A DNA stretch of 64,000 bases. Origin: JACCZX01 sp963824935 (GTDB taxonomy: Bacteria > Pseudomonadota > Gammaproteobacteria > Burkholderiales > Burkholderiaceae_F). Positions 34,346-43,482 of the stretch are shown here, piece after piece. A program made the position numbers and the translations under genes. The stretch covers positions 1 through 64,000 of the forward strand of contig CAWGRF010000024.1 in NCBI GenBank assembly GCA_963824935.1, given 5' to 3'. The notes below the pieces were generated by a model. It was not told the origin of the DNA. It worked only from the letters and a program-made list of their open reading frames with translations, and did no database searches. Position 1 is the first letter of the stretch, and each line of letters begins with the position of its first letter.

Positions 34346-35993
34346 TCAGGCCGCCAGTTCGCGCAGCTTGAAGCGCTGCAGCTTGCCCGTTTCGGTGCGG
34401 GGCAATGAATCGACGAACTTTATGGCACGCGGGTATTTGTACGGCGCAATCGTCTGCTTGACGAACGCCTGCAGCTCGTCGGAAAGATGCGCGCTGGGCA
34501 GATGACCGGGTTTCAGCACCACGTAGGCGGTAACAAGCTGGCCGCGTTCGTCATCCGTCACGCCAACGACTCCGCATTCGGCGACGGCCGCATGCAGCAG
34601 CAGCGCGCTTTCGACTTCGGGCCCCGCGACGTTATAGCCCGACGTCACGATCATGTCGTCCGCGCGCGCTTGATAGTGAAAATAACCTTCCTCGTCCTGT
34701 ATGAAGGTGTCACCGGTCAGGTTCCAGCCGTCGCGCACATACGTGCGTTGCCGATCGTCGTCCAGGTAACGACAGCCGGTTGGCCCTTTAATCGCAAGTT
34801 TGCCGATCGTGCCACGCGACACTTCGCGCATATCGTCGTCGACGACGATCGCACGATAGCCGGGCACCACCTTGCCGATTGCGCCGGGGCGAACATCCGT
34901 GCCGGCTGAGGCGATAAAGATGTGAATCATTTCGGTGGCGCCGATGCCGTCGATCATCTCGATTCCGGTCGCCTGCTTCCATAGTTGTCGCGTCGCATCC
35001 GGCAGCGCTTCGCCCGCAGATACCGTCTTGCGCAGGCTGCGCACATCGAACTTGCGCGCCGGATCGGCGAGCAGCAACGCCATTTGCCGATACATCGTCG
35101 GTGCCGTAAAGCACACGGTTGCGCGCGTCGTCTCGATCGTTTGCAACAGCGTCTCGGGCGTTAGCTTTTCCACTAGCACGGTCGACGCGCCGAAGCGCAG
35201 CGGCATCGCCAGCAGGCCACCCAGTCCGAACGTGAAGGCGAGCGGCGGTGTACCGCAGAAAATGTCGTCGCGACTTGGCTTCAGCACGTGCGTCGTAAAC
35301 GCATCGGCCATCACCAGAATGTCTCGATGAAAGTGCACGGTGCCTTTTGGCTGCCCGGTCGTACCCGACGTAAATGCGATCAGGCAGATGTCGTCACGAT
35401 CGGTCGGATGCGCATCAAATTGGATCGGCTTGCGGGCGGCGCGCGCTTCGAGCGCGTCGGGCGCTGAATCGTTGAAGTAAACGACCTTTTGCAGATCGCG
35501 CGCGTAATGCTCGGAAGCACGATCGAGCGTTACGGCGAGTTCCTGTTTCAAGCGAGCGTCGCACAGCGCAGCCGAAACCCTCGCCTTGTCGATGATCTGC
35601 TTCAATTCGCGCGCGCGCAGCAGCGGCATCGTGCCAACCGCGATCAAGCCGCATTTGACGACCGCAAGCCAGCACGCGGCCAACATTGGGGTGTTCGGTG
35701 CGCGTAGCAGAACGCGATTGCCGGGCACGAGTTGCAGGTCTTCCTTCAGTACTCTCGCAATGCGATTGACCTGCGCCAGCAACTGGGCGTACGTGCAAGA
35801 CACCGCGTTGCCCGTCGACCAAAGTAGTGACGGCAGTGCGCGCTCCGTCACCCGCTTCCACGCGTCGATCGAGCAGTTCCGAGACGCAATTGACTTGCTG
35901 CGGATAGCGATACTCGGGGCGGTCGAAGACAAACTCGGGCCACTCGCTCTTGGGCGGCAGATGGTCACGTGCGAATGGATCGGCGATTCTCAT
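34346..35993 (-). CDS. Acyl/aryl-CoA ligase (2-aminobenzoate/benzoate-CoA ligase-like), with one frame break
   Basis: AMP-forming ligase that activates a carboxylic acid with CoA, about 549 residues. The N-terminus MRIADPFARDHLPPKSEWPE starts at 35993; the frame breaks near 35815 and continues VSCTYAQLLAQVNRIARVLK. The P-loop is AFTSGTTGQPKGTVHFHRDI. Active-site pieces are GATEMIHIFIAS and the C-terminal hinge GWNLTGDTF, and the catalytic lysine is in PRTETGKLQRFKL. The DPFARDHLPP start is characteristic of the benzoate / 2-aminobenzoate-CoA ligase branch. It overlaps the acyl-CoA dehydrogenase gene by 29 bases and is the last gene of this operon. Confidence 0.85.
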
Positions 35994-37149
35994 TGCCGGG
36001 GTCTAGTAAATCACGCGCGATGATCAGTTTCTGCACTTCGGTGGCGCCTTCGTAAATGCGTAGCGCGCGGATTTCGCGATACAAGCGCTCGACGACCGAG
36101 CCGCGCTCGACGCCGCGCGCGCCGAATAGCTGAACCGCCGAATCGATCACGTGCTGCGCTGCCTCGGTGGCGGCCATCTTCGCCATCGCCGCCTCCTTGG
36201 TCGTGCGCACTTGCCTGACATCACGCAACCACGCGGCGCGATACGTCAACAGGCGTGCCGAGTCCAGTGCGGTTGCCATGTCGGCCAGCCGCGCCTGCGT
36301 CAGCTGCAGATCGGCGAGTCGCGTGCCGAACAGTTGACGCGAGCGGACATGCGTCAGCGCTTCATCGAGCGCGCGCTGGCCGAAGCCGAGCGCCGCTGCG
36401 GCGACCGATGCGCGAAAGATATCGAGGGTGGCCATCGCCAACGCGAAGCCTTCGCCTTCCGCCCCGATGCGTGCTGAATCCGGCACGCGGCATCGATCGA
36501 ACTGAAGTCGTGCCAGCGGGTGTGGCGCGATCACGTCGATGCGCTCGGCGATCGACAATCCCGCTGCGTCGGCCGGCACGACGAACGCGCTGATGCCGCG
36601 CGAACTGCGCGTCGCGCCGTCCGGCAAGTCCGCAGTGCGCGCGAACACGGTGTAGAAGTCCGCGATACCGCCATTCGAGATCCACGTCTTGCTGCCACTG
36701 ATGATCCACGCATCGCCATCGCGGCGTGCGTTGCAGCTCATCGCCGCCACATCGGAGCCGGCGTCGGGCTCGGACAGAGCGAACGCCATGATGGCCGTTC
36801 CATTTGCCACGCGCGGCAACAGCGATCGCTGCTCGTCGCTGCCGGCGAGCGTGATCGCGCCGCTGCCGAGCCCCTGCATCGCAAACGCGAAATCCGCCAG
36901 GCCGTCGTAGTAGGCAAGCGTCTCGCGAATCAGACACAGCGCGCGTGAGTCGAGCACGCCGCGCGATTGCGACGACACGCACCAGCTCAGAATGCCGGCC
37001 GCCGCCAGCGACGCAACGCGCGCGCGGCATGCGGCATCAACATCATCGTGTCTCGGTGCGCCCGTCTGCGAAAGCGCCCAGCGCTCAACCGTCTCGCGCA
37101 ACGAGCGATGCTCCGTGTCGAAGAACGGCCAGTCGAGAAATTCCGACAT
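35965..37149 (-). CDS. Acyl-CoA dehydrogenase
   Basis: A 394-residue FAD flavoenzyme forming a trans-2 double bond in an acyl-CoA. Family motifs: MAFALSEPDAGSDVAAMSCN near residue 120, WIISGSKTWISNGGIADFYT near 147, DIFRASVAAAALGFGQRALD near 245, and the C-terminal LRIYEGATEVQKLIIARDLL with the catalytic glutamate in YEGATE. It is preceded by an enoyl-CoA hydratase and followed by the CoA ligase, so the acid activated by the ligase would be oxidised here. Confidence 0.92.
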   Translation of the reverse strand: MSEFLDWPFFDTEHRSLRETVERWALSQTGAPRHDDVDAACRARVASLAAAGILSWCVSSQSRGVLDSRALCLIRETLAYYDGLADFAFAMQGLGSGAITLAGSDEQRSLLPRVANGTAIMAFALSEPDAGSDVAAMSCNARRDGDAWIISGSKTWISNGGIADFYTVFARTADLPDGATRSSRGISAFVVPADAAGLSIAERIDVIAPHPLARLQFDRCRVPDSARIGAEGEGFALAMATLDIFRASVAAAALGFGQRALDEALTHVRSRQLFGTRLADLQLTQARLADMATALDSARLLTYRAAWLRDVRQVRTTKEAAMAKMAATEAAQHVIDSAVQLFGARGVERGSVVERLYREIRALRIYEGATEVQKLIIARDLLDPGNENRRSIRT

Positions 37150-37171
37150 CGCCTTGAAATGTCTCGGCTAT

Positions 37172-38005
37172 CTAGTCGCCCTTAAATTGCGGCGCCTTCT
37201 TCTGGGTAAATGCGTCGAATGCGCGGCGAAAGTCCTGCGTCTGCATGCAGATCGCCTGCGCCTGTGCTTCGGCTTCGATCGCCTGCTCGAGCGACATGCT
37301 CCATTCCTGATTCAGCATCGTCTTCGTCATGCCGTGTGCGAAGGTGGGGCCGGATGCCAACTGCCGCGCGAGCGTGCTTGCTGCTCCCATCAACTGATCG
37401 CGTTCGACGACCTGATTGAAATAGCCCCAGGCAAGCCCTTCGTCGGCCGTCATCGGGCGACCGGTGGTCAGCAATTCGGTCGCGCGGCCGTGGCCGATCG
37501 TGCGCGGCAGCAGGGTGCACGCACCCATGTCGGCGCCCGCTAGCCCGACCCTGCTAAACAGGAATGCGGTCGTTGCTTGCGGCGTGCCGAAACGCAGATC
37601 GGACGCCAGCGCCACCATCGCACCCGCGCCGGCGCAGACCCCATCGACAGCGGCGATGACCAGCTGCGGACACGCGCGAATCGCCTTGACCAGATCGCCG
37701 GTCATGCGCGTGAACTCCAGCAATTCCGGCATCGACATCTTCGTCAGCGGCCCGATGATCTCGAGCACGTCGCCGCCGGAGCTGAAATTGTTACCGGCGC
37801 CGGCGATGACCACCGTGCGCACATCATCGCTGTAAACGAGCCCGCGAAACAGGTCGCGCAGCTCGGCATACGACTCGAACGTCAGCGGATTCTTGCGCTC
37901 GGGCCGATTCAACGTCAGCGTTGCGACGCCATCAGCGACCTGCCACAGAAAATGAGTCGCGACATAGCTGCCGTGACTGCGGCGTTGATGCCGAAGCACG
38001 GTCAA
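37172..38005 (-). CDS. Enoyl-CoA hydratase / isomerase
   Basis: Crotonase-fold protein of about 277 residues. The oxyanion-hole segments are AGAGNNFSSGGDVLEIIGP near residue 70 and AVDGVCAGAGAMVALASDLR near 120. The end EAQAQAICMQTQDFRRAFDA followed by FTQKKAPQFKGD is typical for catabolic hydratases. The longest frame starts at a TTG (38005) overlapping the stop of the Bug receptor; a GTG at 37999 is an alternative. It is between the receptor and the acyl-CoA dehydrogenase in the same direction. Confidence 0.88.
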   Translation of the reverse strand: MTVLRHQRRSHGSYVATHFLWQVADGVATLTLNRPERKNPLTFESYAELRDLFRGLVYSDDVRTVVIAGAGNNFSSGGDVLEIIGPLTKMSMPELLEFTRMTGDLVKAIRACPQLVIAAVDGVCAGAGAMVALASDLRFGTPQATTAFLFSRVGLAGADMGACTLLPRTIGHGRATELLTTGRPMTADEGLAWGYFNQVVERDQLMGAASTLARQLASGPTFAHGMTKTMLNQEWSMSLEQAIEAEAQAQAICMQTQDFRRAFDAFTQKKAPQFKGD

Positions 38006-39000
38006 TCAACCTTCGCGTTCGAGATCTTGACGACCTTGGTCCATTTGTCTGTCTCATTGCGAATGAAGGCAGCAAACTGATCCGGCGTGCTGCCGCCGGG
38101 TTGCGCGCCTTGTGCAACGAAGCGCTCACGAACTTCGGGAACCGCGAGCGCCTTGGCCACGTCGGCTTGTATCTTGTCAACGATGGCGCGCGATGTGCCG
38201 GCAGGAGCAAACAGTCCGAACCACGAGCTGGCGTCAAATCCCTGCAACTTCGCGGCTTCTTCGATCGTCGGAACGTCCGGCAGCGCGGGCGAGCGCACCC
38301 GTGATGTCACCGCCAGCGCCCTCAGTCGCCCGCTCTTGATGTGGGGCAATGCAGAGGGCAGGTTGTCGAACATCACGTTGGTGTTGCCCGCGAGCAGATC
38401 AGTCACTGCGGGCGCAGACCCGCGATACGGCAGATGCACCATGTACGTGCCGGTCATCGTTTTGAACAACTCACCGGTCAGATGAATCGAGGTGCCATTG
38501 CCGCTGGAGGCCATGTTCAACTTCCCAGGGTTGGCCTTTGCATAAGCGATAAATTCACTGACGCTGTTGACCGGTACTTTCGGATGCACCACCATTACAT
38601 TGGGCACGCCGGCGGCGAGCGTGATCGGTACGAAGTCCTTCACCGGATCGAACGGCATCTTGTTGCCGGCTTGCGCGAACAGCGCTGCGTTGATCGCGTG
38701 CGTGCCGACGGTGCCCATCAGCAGCGTGTAGCCGTCGTTCGGACTCTTCGCCACCGCTTCCGCGCCGACGTTACCGCCTGCGCCGGCACGATTCTCGACG
38801 ATGACCGGTTGCTGCCACATCTTCTGCAATTCGGCGCCGAGGGAGCGCGCGACGATGTCGGTCGTGCCTCCAGGCGGGAAAGGCACGATGATGCGCACAG
38901 GCTTTGCGGGCCAAGTTTGAGAATGCGCCGGCGCAAGTCCGGCGAGCACGAGCGCCGCTGCTGTCAGCAGACGCCACATCAAAACTCGCTGCATCATCAT
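38002..39000 (-). CDS. Bug-family tripartite tricarboxylate transporter substrate-binding protein
   Basis: Periplasmic receptor of the Bug/TctC family, about 332 residues, binding organic acids. Three ATG codons in a row (39000, 38997, 38994) open the gene, followed by the signal peptide MWRLLTAAALVLAGLAPAHS. The mature start WPAKPVRIIVPFPPGGTTDI is the family signature. Further conserved parts are VENRAGAGGNVGAEAVAKSP, LPYRGSAPAVTDLLAGNTNV and FDASSWFGLFAPAGTSRAIV. Like many Bug genes it has no permease partners beside it. Its position upstream of hydratase, dehydrogenase and ligase suggests it captures the acid they use. Divergent glpK starts 66 bases away. Confidence 0.93.
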   Translation of the reverse strand: MMMQRVLMWRLLTAAALVLAGLAPAHSQTWPAKPVRIIVPFPPGGTTDIVARSLGAELQKMWQQPVIVENRAGAGGNVGAEAVAKSPNDGYTLLMGTVGTHAINAALFAQAGNKMPFDPVKDFVPITLAAGVPNVMVVHPKVPVNSVSEFIAYAKANPGKLNMASSGNGTSIHLTGELFKTMTGTYMVHLPYRGSAPAVTDLLAGNTNVMFDNLPSALPHIKSGRLRALAVTSRVRSPALPDVPTIEEAAKLQGFDASSWFGLFAPAGTSRAIVDKIQADVAKALAVPEVRERFVAQGAQPGGSTPDQFAAFIRNETDKWTKVVKISNAKVD

Positions 39001-39065
39001 CGCTCCCAGAAGGTCGTGGCCGAAGTCTGCCTTCGCAGCGATCGTTCGTCTATGCTGGCCGCAGC

Positions 39066-40559
39066 ATGGCAAAGTTCGTATTGGCGTTGGACCAGGGCAC
39101 GACAAGCTCGCGCGCAATTGTGTTCGATCGGAACGGCCGGATCGTCGCCACTGCGCAGCAGGAATTTCGGCAGATATTTTCGCAGCCTGGCTGGGTCGAG
39201 CACGACGCCGCAGAGATCTGGTCGACTCAGCTCGAGTGCTCGCGATCTGCTCTGCGCCAGGCCGGTGTCCGTCCGGGCGACGTGGCCGCGATCGGCGTTA
39301 CGAATCAACGCGAAACGACCGTCATTTGGGACCGCGCGAGCGGCGCACCGATCGCCAACGCGATCGTTTGGCAGGACCGTCGCACGGCCGAGCGCTGTCA
39401 GGCGCTGCGCGAGCAGGGCGTCGAGGGCATGGTCACTGCGAAGACGGGCTTGCTGCTCGATCCGTACTTTTCCGCGACCAAGATCGAGTGGCTGCTTGAC
39501 CATGTGCCAGGTGCACGCGTGCGCGCTGCGCGCGGCGAATTGGCATTCGGCACGATCGATAGCTGGCTGATATGGAACCTGACCGGCGGCGTGCACCACG
39601 TCACCGACGTCAGCAACGCGTCGCGCACGCTACTGCTCGATCTTCATTCGCTCGGATGGAGCGATGAAATGCTCGAAGTATTCAACGTCCCGCGCGCGGT
39701 GCTACCGCGTGTGGCTGCGTCGAGCGAGGTTATCGGAACGACGGTGCCGGGTCTCTTCGGCGAGCCGATCGCAATTGCAGGCAACGCGGGCGATCAACAG
39801 GCCGCAACCTTCGGCCAGGCGTGCTTCAAGAAGGGAATGGCGAAGAACACGATCGGTACCGGCGCCTTCATGTTGATGCATGTCGGAGCGAAGCCGCAAG
39901 CGTCGGACAACCGACTGCTGGCGACCGCGGGTTGGAAGCTGTCGAATCCGGAAAGCACGGCGTACATGCTGGAAGGCAGCGTGTTTGTCGCTGGCGCTGT
40001 CGTGCAATGGCTACGCGACGGACTCGGCCTGTTCGCGCGGTCGGACGACGTTGAAGCACTCGCCCGACAGGTCGACGATCACGACGGAGTGTTCCTGGTT
40101 CCCGGCTTCGTCGGACTGGGAGCTCCGCACTGGGACCCCGCTGCGCGCGGCGCGATCGTCGGGCTGACTCGGGGAACAACCAAGGCGCACATTGCTCGCG
40201 CAGCGCTGCAGTCGATCGCGTTTCAGTCCGCCGATGTCCTGGCAGCGATGCAGCGCGATGCGCATCAGCCATTGACCGAGCTGAGGGTCGATGGCGGCGC
40301 GGCGAAGAATGATCTGTTGATGCAGTTTCACGCCGATATCAGCGGCGTGCCGGTTGTGCGCCCCGCAGTAACAGAGACCACAGCACTGGGCGCCGCGTAC
40401 CTGGCTGGCCTGGCGACTGGATTCTGGAGTGGTCTCGAGGAGATCGCGGATCTGTGGTGTGCCGAGCGCCGTTTCGAGCCCGCGATGCATACGGAGCAAC
40501 GCGACGAACTGACCGCGCGCTGGCACAAGGCGGTCGAGCGTTCACGCCATTGGGCATGA
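39066..40559 (+). CDS. glpK: Glycerol kinase
   Basis: A 497-residue FGGY-family kinase phosphorylating glycerol to sn-glycerol 3-phosphate. The start MAKFVLALDQGTTSSRAIVF is canonical. Conserved parts include IGVTNQRETTVIWDRASGAP, NAIVWQDRRTAERC, FGTIDSWLIWNLTGG, AIAGNAGDQQAATFGQACF and LRVDGGAAKNDLLMQFHADI. The upstream in-frame extension to 38904 overlaps the Bug gene and is rejected. glpD follows 10 bases later, completing glycerol entry into glycolysis. Confidence 0.96.
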   Translation: MAKFVLALDQGTTSSRAIVFDRNGRIVATAQQEFRQIFSQPGWVEHDAAEIWSTQLECSRSALRQAGVRPGDVAAIGVTNQRETTVIWDRASGAPIANAIVWQDRRTAERCQALREQGVEGMVTAKTGLLLDPYFSATKIEWLLDHVPGARVRAARGELAFGTIDSWLIWNLTGGVHHVTDVSNASRTLLLDLHSLGWSDEMLEVFNVPRAVLPRVAASSEVIGTTVPGLFGEPIAIAGNAGDQQAATFGQACFKKGMAKNTIGTGAFMLMHVGAKPQASDNRLLATAGWKLSNPESTAYMLEGSVFVAGAVVQWLRDGLGLFARSDDVEALARQVDDHDGVFLVPGFVGLGAPHWDPAARGAIVGLTRGTTKAHIARAALQSIAFQSADVLAAMQRDAHQPLTELRVDGGAAKNDLLMQFHADISGVPVVRPAVTETTALGAAYLAGLATGFWSGLEEIADLWCAERRFEPAMHTEQRDELTARWHKAVERSRHWA

Positions 40560-40569
40560 GCGTGCGCGA

Positions 40570-42048
40570 GTGAGCGCGCCGGCGGTCATCCAGCGCGAGC
40601 GGCTGCTCGGCGAATTGCGCGAGTCACGCCTATGGGACGTTGTCATCATCGGCGGCGGAGCGACCGGTCTCGGCATTGCGGTTGACGCGGCAGCGCGCGG
40701 CTTTCGCACCGCGCTGATTGAAGCGCGCGATTTTGCAAGCGGGACATCGAGTCGCAGCACCAAGCTGGTCCATGGCGGCGTGCGCTATCTGGGGCAGGGC
40801 AATCTAAAGCTGGTGCGTGAGGCGTTGTCGGAGCGCGCGTTGCTGCTCGCAAATGCGCCGGCGCTGGTACGGCCTTTGAAATTCGTCGTTCCCTGCTATC
40901 GGCCGTTGGAGCGCGAGGTCATGCGAGTCGGGCTGGGCGTGTACGACGCCCTCGCTGGCGAGCGTGGCATTGGCGATACGCATTGGCTGTCGTGCGCCGC
41001 GACTGTCGATCAGTTGCCCGGCGTCAAGGCTCGCGGTCTGCGTGGCGGCGTCGCCTATTGGGACGCGCAGTTTGACGACGCACGTCTGGCGATCGCTCTG
41101 ATGCGCACTGCGGTGCGCGCCGGTGGAGTGGCAATCAACTACGTCGAAGCCGATCGGATCGAGAAGAACGGTGGCCGGGTGACGGCGGTTGTTGCCAGGG
41201 ACGTGCGCACCGGAGAGCGCTTCGAATTGCGCGCGAAGGTCGTATTCAACGCCACCGGCGTCTGGGCAGACGATTTGCGACGGCGTGCAGATGATTCTGC
41301 AGCGCCGCTGACTGCCACCAGCCGTGGCTCGCACATCGTGTTGCCCAGCTCATTTCTACCGGGCACGACCGGCATGATGATTCCCAGAACCGCCGATGGC
41401 CGTGTGCTGTTCGCCATTCCATGGCATGGCCGTTTGATGGTGGGTACGACCGACGTCGCGGCAAGGGGCGCAACCTGGAATCCAGAGGCATCGGATGCCG
41501 AAGTCGAGTTCATTCTCGACACCGCGCGCAGCTATCTGCAATCGCCGCCTTCGACCCGCGACGTGTTGGCGACGTTCGCGGGACTGCGGCCGTTGTTCTC
41601 GCCGCGCGCCGCCGGGGCAGCAAAGGCAACCAAGACAATCTCGCGCGAGCACGCCATCGTGGTCGAGCACCAAAATCTGATCACCGTGATCGGCGGCAAG
41701 TGGACCACGTACCGCAAGATGGCGCTGGATGCACTCGATCAGGCTGCCGGAATGGGACTGCTCGATGCGCGGCCGTGCACGACCGCGGAAATGAAGCTGG
41801 CCGTTGACGATTCAATCGAAGCCGCCTGCCGTGCGGCGGAAGCCGCTGCGCTCGGTGATGGCGATGACGCTGAAATGGCGACCGACATAGCGAAATTCGT
41901 CGATCTGTCTGTTCGGTACGAGCAGGCACTCAATGCCGACGATGTCATCGCGCGTCGGCTCCGGGTCGCATCACTGGATCGCAGAGCCGCGGCGCGATTG
42001 ACACCGCTGGTCCAAGCCGCGCTGTCAGAACAATCGAATACTGCGTGA
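40570..42048 (+). CDS. glpD: Aerobic glycerol-3-phosphate dehydrogenase
   Basis: A 492-residue membrane-associated FAD enzyme oxidising glycerol 3-phosphate to dihydroxyacetone phosphate and passing electrons to quinone. The FAD motif VVIIGGGATGLGIAVDAAAR lies near residue 24, followed by the GlpD signature ARDFASGTSSRSTKLVHGGV and RYLGQGNLKLVREAL. The substrate-binding part has FAGLRPLFSPRA and VIGGKWTTYRKMALDALD. The likely start is a GTG at 40570, 10 bases after glpK. A terminator-like hairpin follows but faces the porin gene. Confidence 0.95.
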   Translation: MSAPAVIQRERLLGELRESRLWDVVIIGGGATGLGIAVDAAARGFRTALIEARDFASGTSSRSTKLVHGGVRYLGQGNLKLVREALSERALLLANAPALVRPLKFVVPCYRPLEREVMRVGLGVYDALAGERGIGDTHWLSCAATVDQLPGVKARGLRGGVAYWDAQFDDARLAIALMRTAVRAGGVAINYVEADRIEKNGGRVTAVVARDVRTGERFELRAKVVFNATGVWADDLRRRADDSAAPLTATSRGSHIVLPSSFLPGTTGMMIPRTADGRVLFAIPWHGRLMVGTTDVAARGATWNPEASDAEVEFILDTARSYLQSPPSTRDVLATFAGLRPLFSPRAAGAAKATKTISREHAIVVEHQNLITVIGGKWTTYRKMALDALDQAAGMGLLDARPCTTAEMKLAVDDSIEAACRAAEAAALGDGDDAEMATDIAKFVDLSVRYEQALNADDVIARRLRVASLDRRAAARLTPLVQAALSEQSNTA

Positions 42049-42053
42049 CACCG

Positions 42054-42084
42054 GCAAAAAAAAGCCACTCAAAGTGAGTGGCTT
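42054..42084 (-). terminator. Rho-independent terminator of porin 1
   Basis: A 10-bp perfect stem (AAGCCACTCA with TGAGTGGCTT, loop of 3) at 42062-42084, followed on the minus strand by a run of T from the A-tract at 42056-42063. It terminates the porin gene at 42107. On the plus strand no T-run follows, so it would serve glpD poorly. Confidence 0.85.
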
Positions 42085-42106
42085 CAATCGTAAGAAACGG
42101 TTCGGA

Positions 42107-43261
42107 CTAGAACAGGTGACGGATACCGACCGTGTACTGCTTGCGGTCAATCGTAACGTCGTTGTTCGCGGTCCCTTCGCCGTCGCGATCCGAGTAGCTG
42201 ATGTAGAAATTGGTACGGCGCGACAGCGGGTACATATAGCCGATGGCGTACTCGTCAATGTCTCGTTCGCGTGTCACCAGGGGGATCGGGCAGGCTGGCG
42301 CCAGGCTGGCACTCAGGCAGACGCCTACCGCGTCGCCGTCGCGAGTCTGATACGACCCCAGAAGTTCACCGCCAAACAAGCGAATGGTTACGCCAGCCAT
42401 CCATGCATCGGCGTCAGCGCCGGCATCCTGGTTAACGCCGAGGCCGGCTGTAAACCAGGCACTGTCTTCCTTCGCATAGGCGGCGTGCAGCTTCACAATC
42501 TTGAGGTCGAATGTCGCTCCGATCTGCAGCATCTTCTGATCCGAAGCACCCGCCTCGATTCTAGGGTTCCCGAGCGGCTGCCGTGCGCTGCGACTCCGGC
42601 GAGTGGGTGAAGGGGTAGCGACGTCGTATGTTACGACCCCGTAGAACGGACCGGCGCCCCAGCTCGCACCCAGGAAACCGACCCTGAGGTTGTTGCCGCT
42701 GCCGGCAAATTCCCCGCCATTTCCGCTAAACGAATAGCCGGCACCAAACCGGAATCCACCCCAGGTCGGCGTGTGATACAGGACCGCATTGTCGAGGCGC
42801 AACGCACCGCCCGAACTGAACGTTGAGCCGAGCGACGCATCACCCCAACCCGTCCCGAACGGGTCGGCCTGTCCGAACCAGTCAAAGCTACCGGTGCCCG
42901 AAGAAAACGTTGCGAGCCGGCCTGCGACCATCGTACCCCAGCCGCCCGACAATCCAGCAAAAGCCTGGCGGCCGAACAGCCGTCCGCCCTGCAGTGACGT
43001 TCCCGTGTCGACGCCGTAGCCGGCTTCGAGGGTGAAGATCGCGTTCAAGTTGGACGACAACACTTCCACCCCGCGGACGCCGAACCGGCTGCCCGACTGG
43101 TGGCCGCTGACGATGCCGCTGGTGTTGGTTGGGCCCCCGACCTCAGGGTCGTTTAATTGGTAGCCGACATCGACGATGCCGTACAGCGTTACGTTCGACT
43201 GTGCGAGCGCGGCGCCCGAGAAGGCACCGAGTATCGCCAGTGCGATCAGATTTTTCTTCAT
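42107..43261 (-). CDS. Gram-negative porin, copy 1
   Basis: Outer-membrane trimeric porin of 384 residues. The signal peptide MKKNLIALAILGAFSGAALA is followed by QSNVTLYGIVDVGYQL, the start common in Burkholderiales general porins. The constriction-loop region contains GRLFGRQAFAGLSGGWGTMV and the protein ends KQYTVGIRHLF with the terminal phenylalanine needed for outer-membrane assembly. An AGGAGAG ribosome site lies 8 bases before the ATG. The segment around residues 210-225 (PTRRSRSARQPLGNP) is atypical for a porin strand and may hide a pair of compensating indels. Confidence 0.93.
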   Translation of the reverse strand: MKKNLIALAILGAFSGAALAQSNVTLYGIVDVGYQLNDPEVGGPTNTSGIVSGHQSGSRFGVRGVEVLSSNLNAIFTLEAGYGVDTGTSLQGGRLFGRQAFAGLSGGWGTMVAGRLATFSSGTGSFDWFGQADPFGTGWGDASLGSTFSSGGALRLDNAVLYHTPTWGGFRFGAGYSFSGNGGEFAGSGNNLRVGFLGASWGAGPFYGVVTYDVATPSPTRRSRSARQPLGNPRIEAGASDQKMLQIGATFDLKIVKLHAAYAKEDSAWFTAGLGVNQDAGADADAWMAGVTIRLFGGELLGSYQTRDGDAVGVCLSASLAPACPIPLVTRERDIDEYAIGYMYPLSRRTNFYISYSDRDGEGTANNDVTIDRKQYTVGIRHLF

Positions 43262-43482
43262 GCGAAGCTCTCCTAGTGTTTGAGAATTCTTTTACGCCAC
43301 GGCCCCGCACGAAGCCGCCACGCGAATGAATCACTCCCCGGAGGAAGTTGAACAGATTCTTTCAGACGAGCCATGACAAGGCAAAGAAACCGGTCAAAAC
43401 CTTCAAAATTAAGCCGCGCCTGTTGCGGTCAGACAACAACGAAAAGTGCCGGGCTGCCTAATTCCTGCGGCCCATCTCCTCC
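43262..43482. other. Region between the two porin genes
   Basis: A 221-bp stretch holding the ribosome-binding site and presumably the promoter of porin 1. It is more A/T-rich than the surrounding genes around 43380-43440. A weak GGGCTGC...GCGGCCC stem at about 43450 could end porin 2 transcription, but no strong terminator is seen. Confidence 0.4.
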
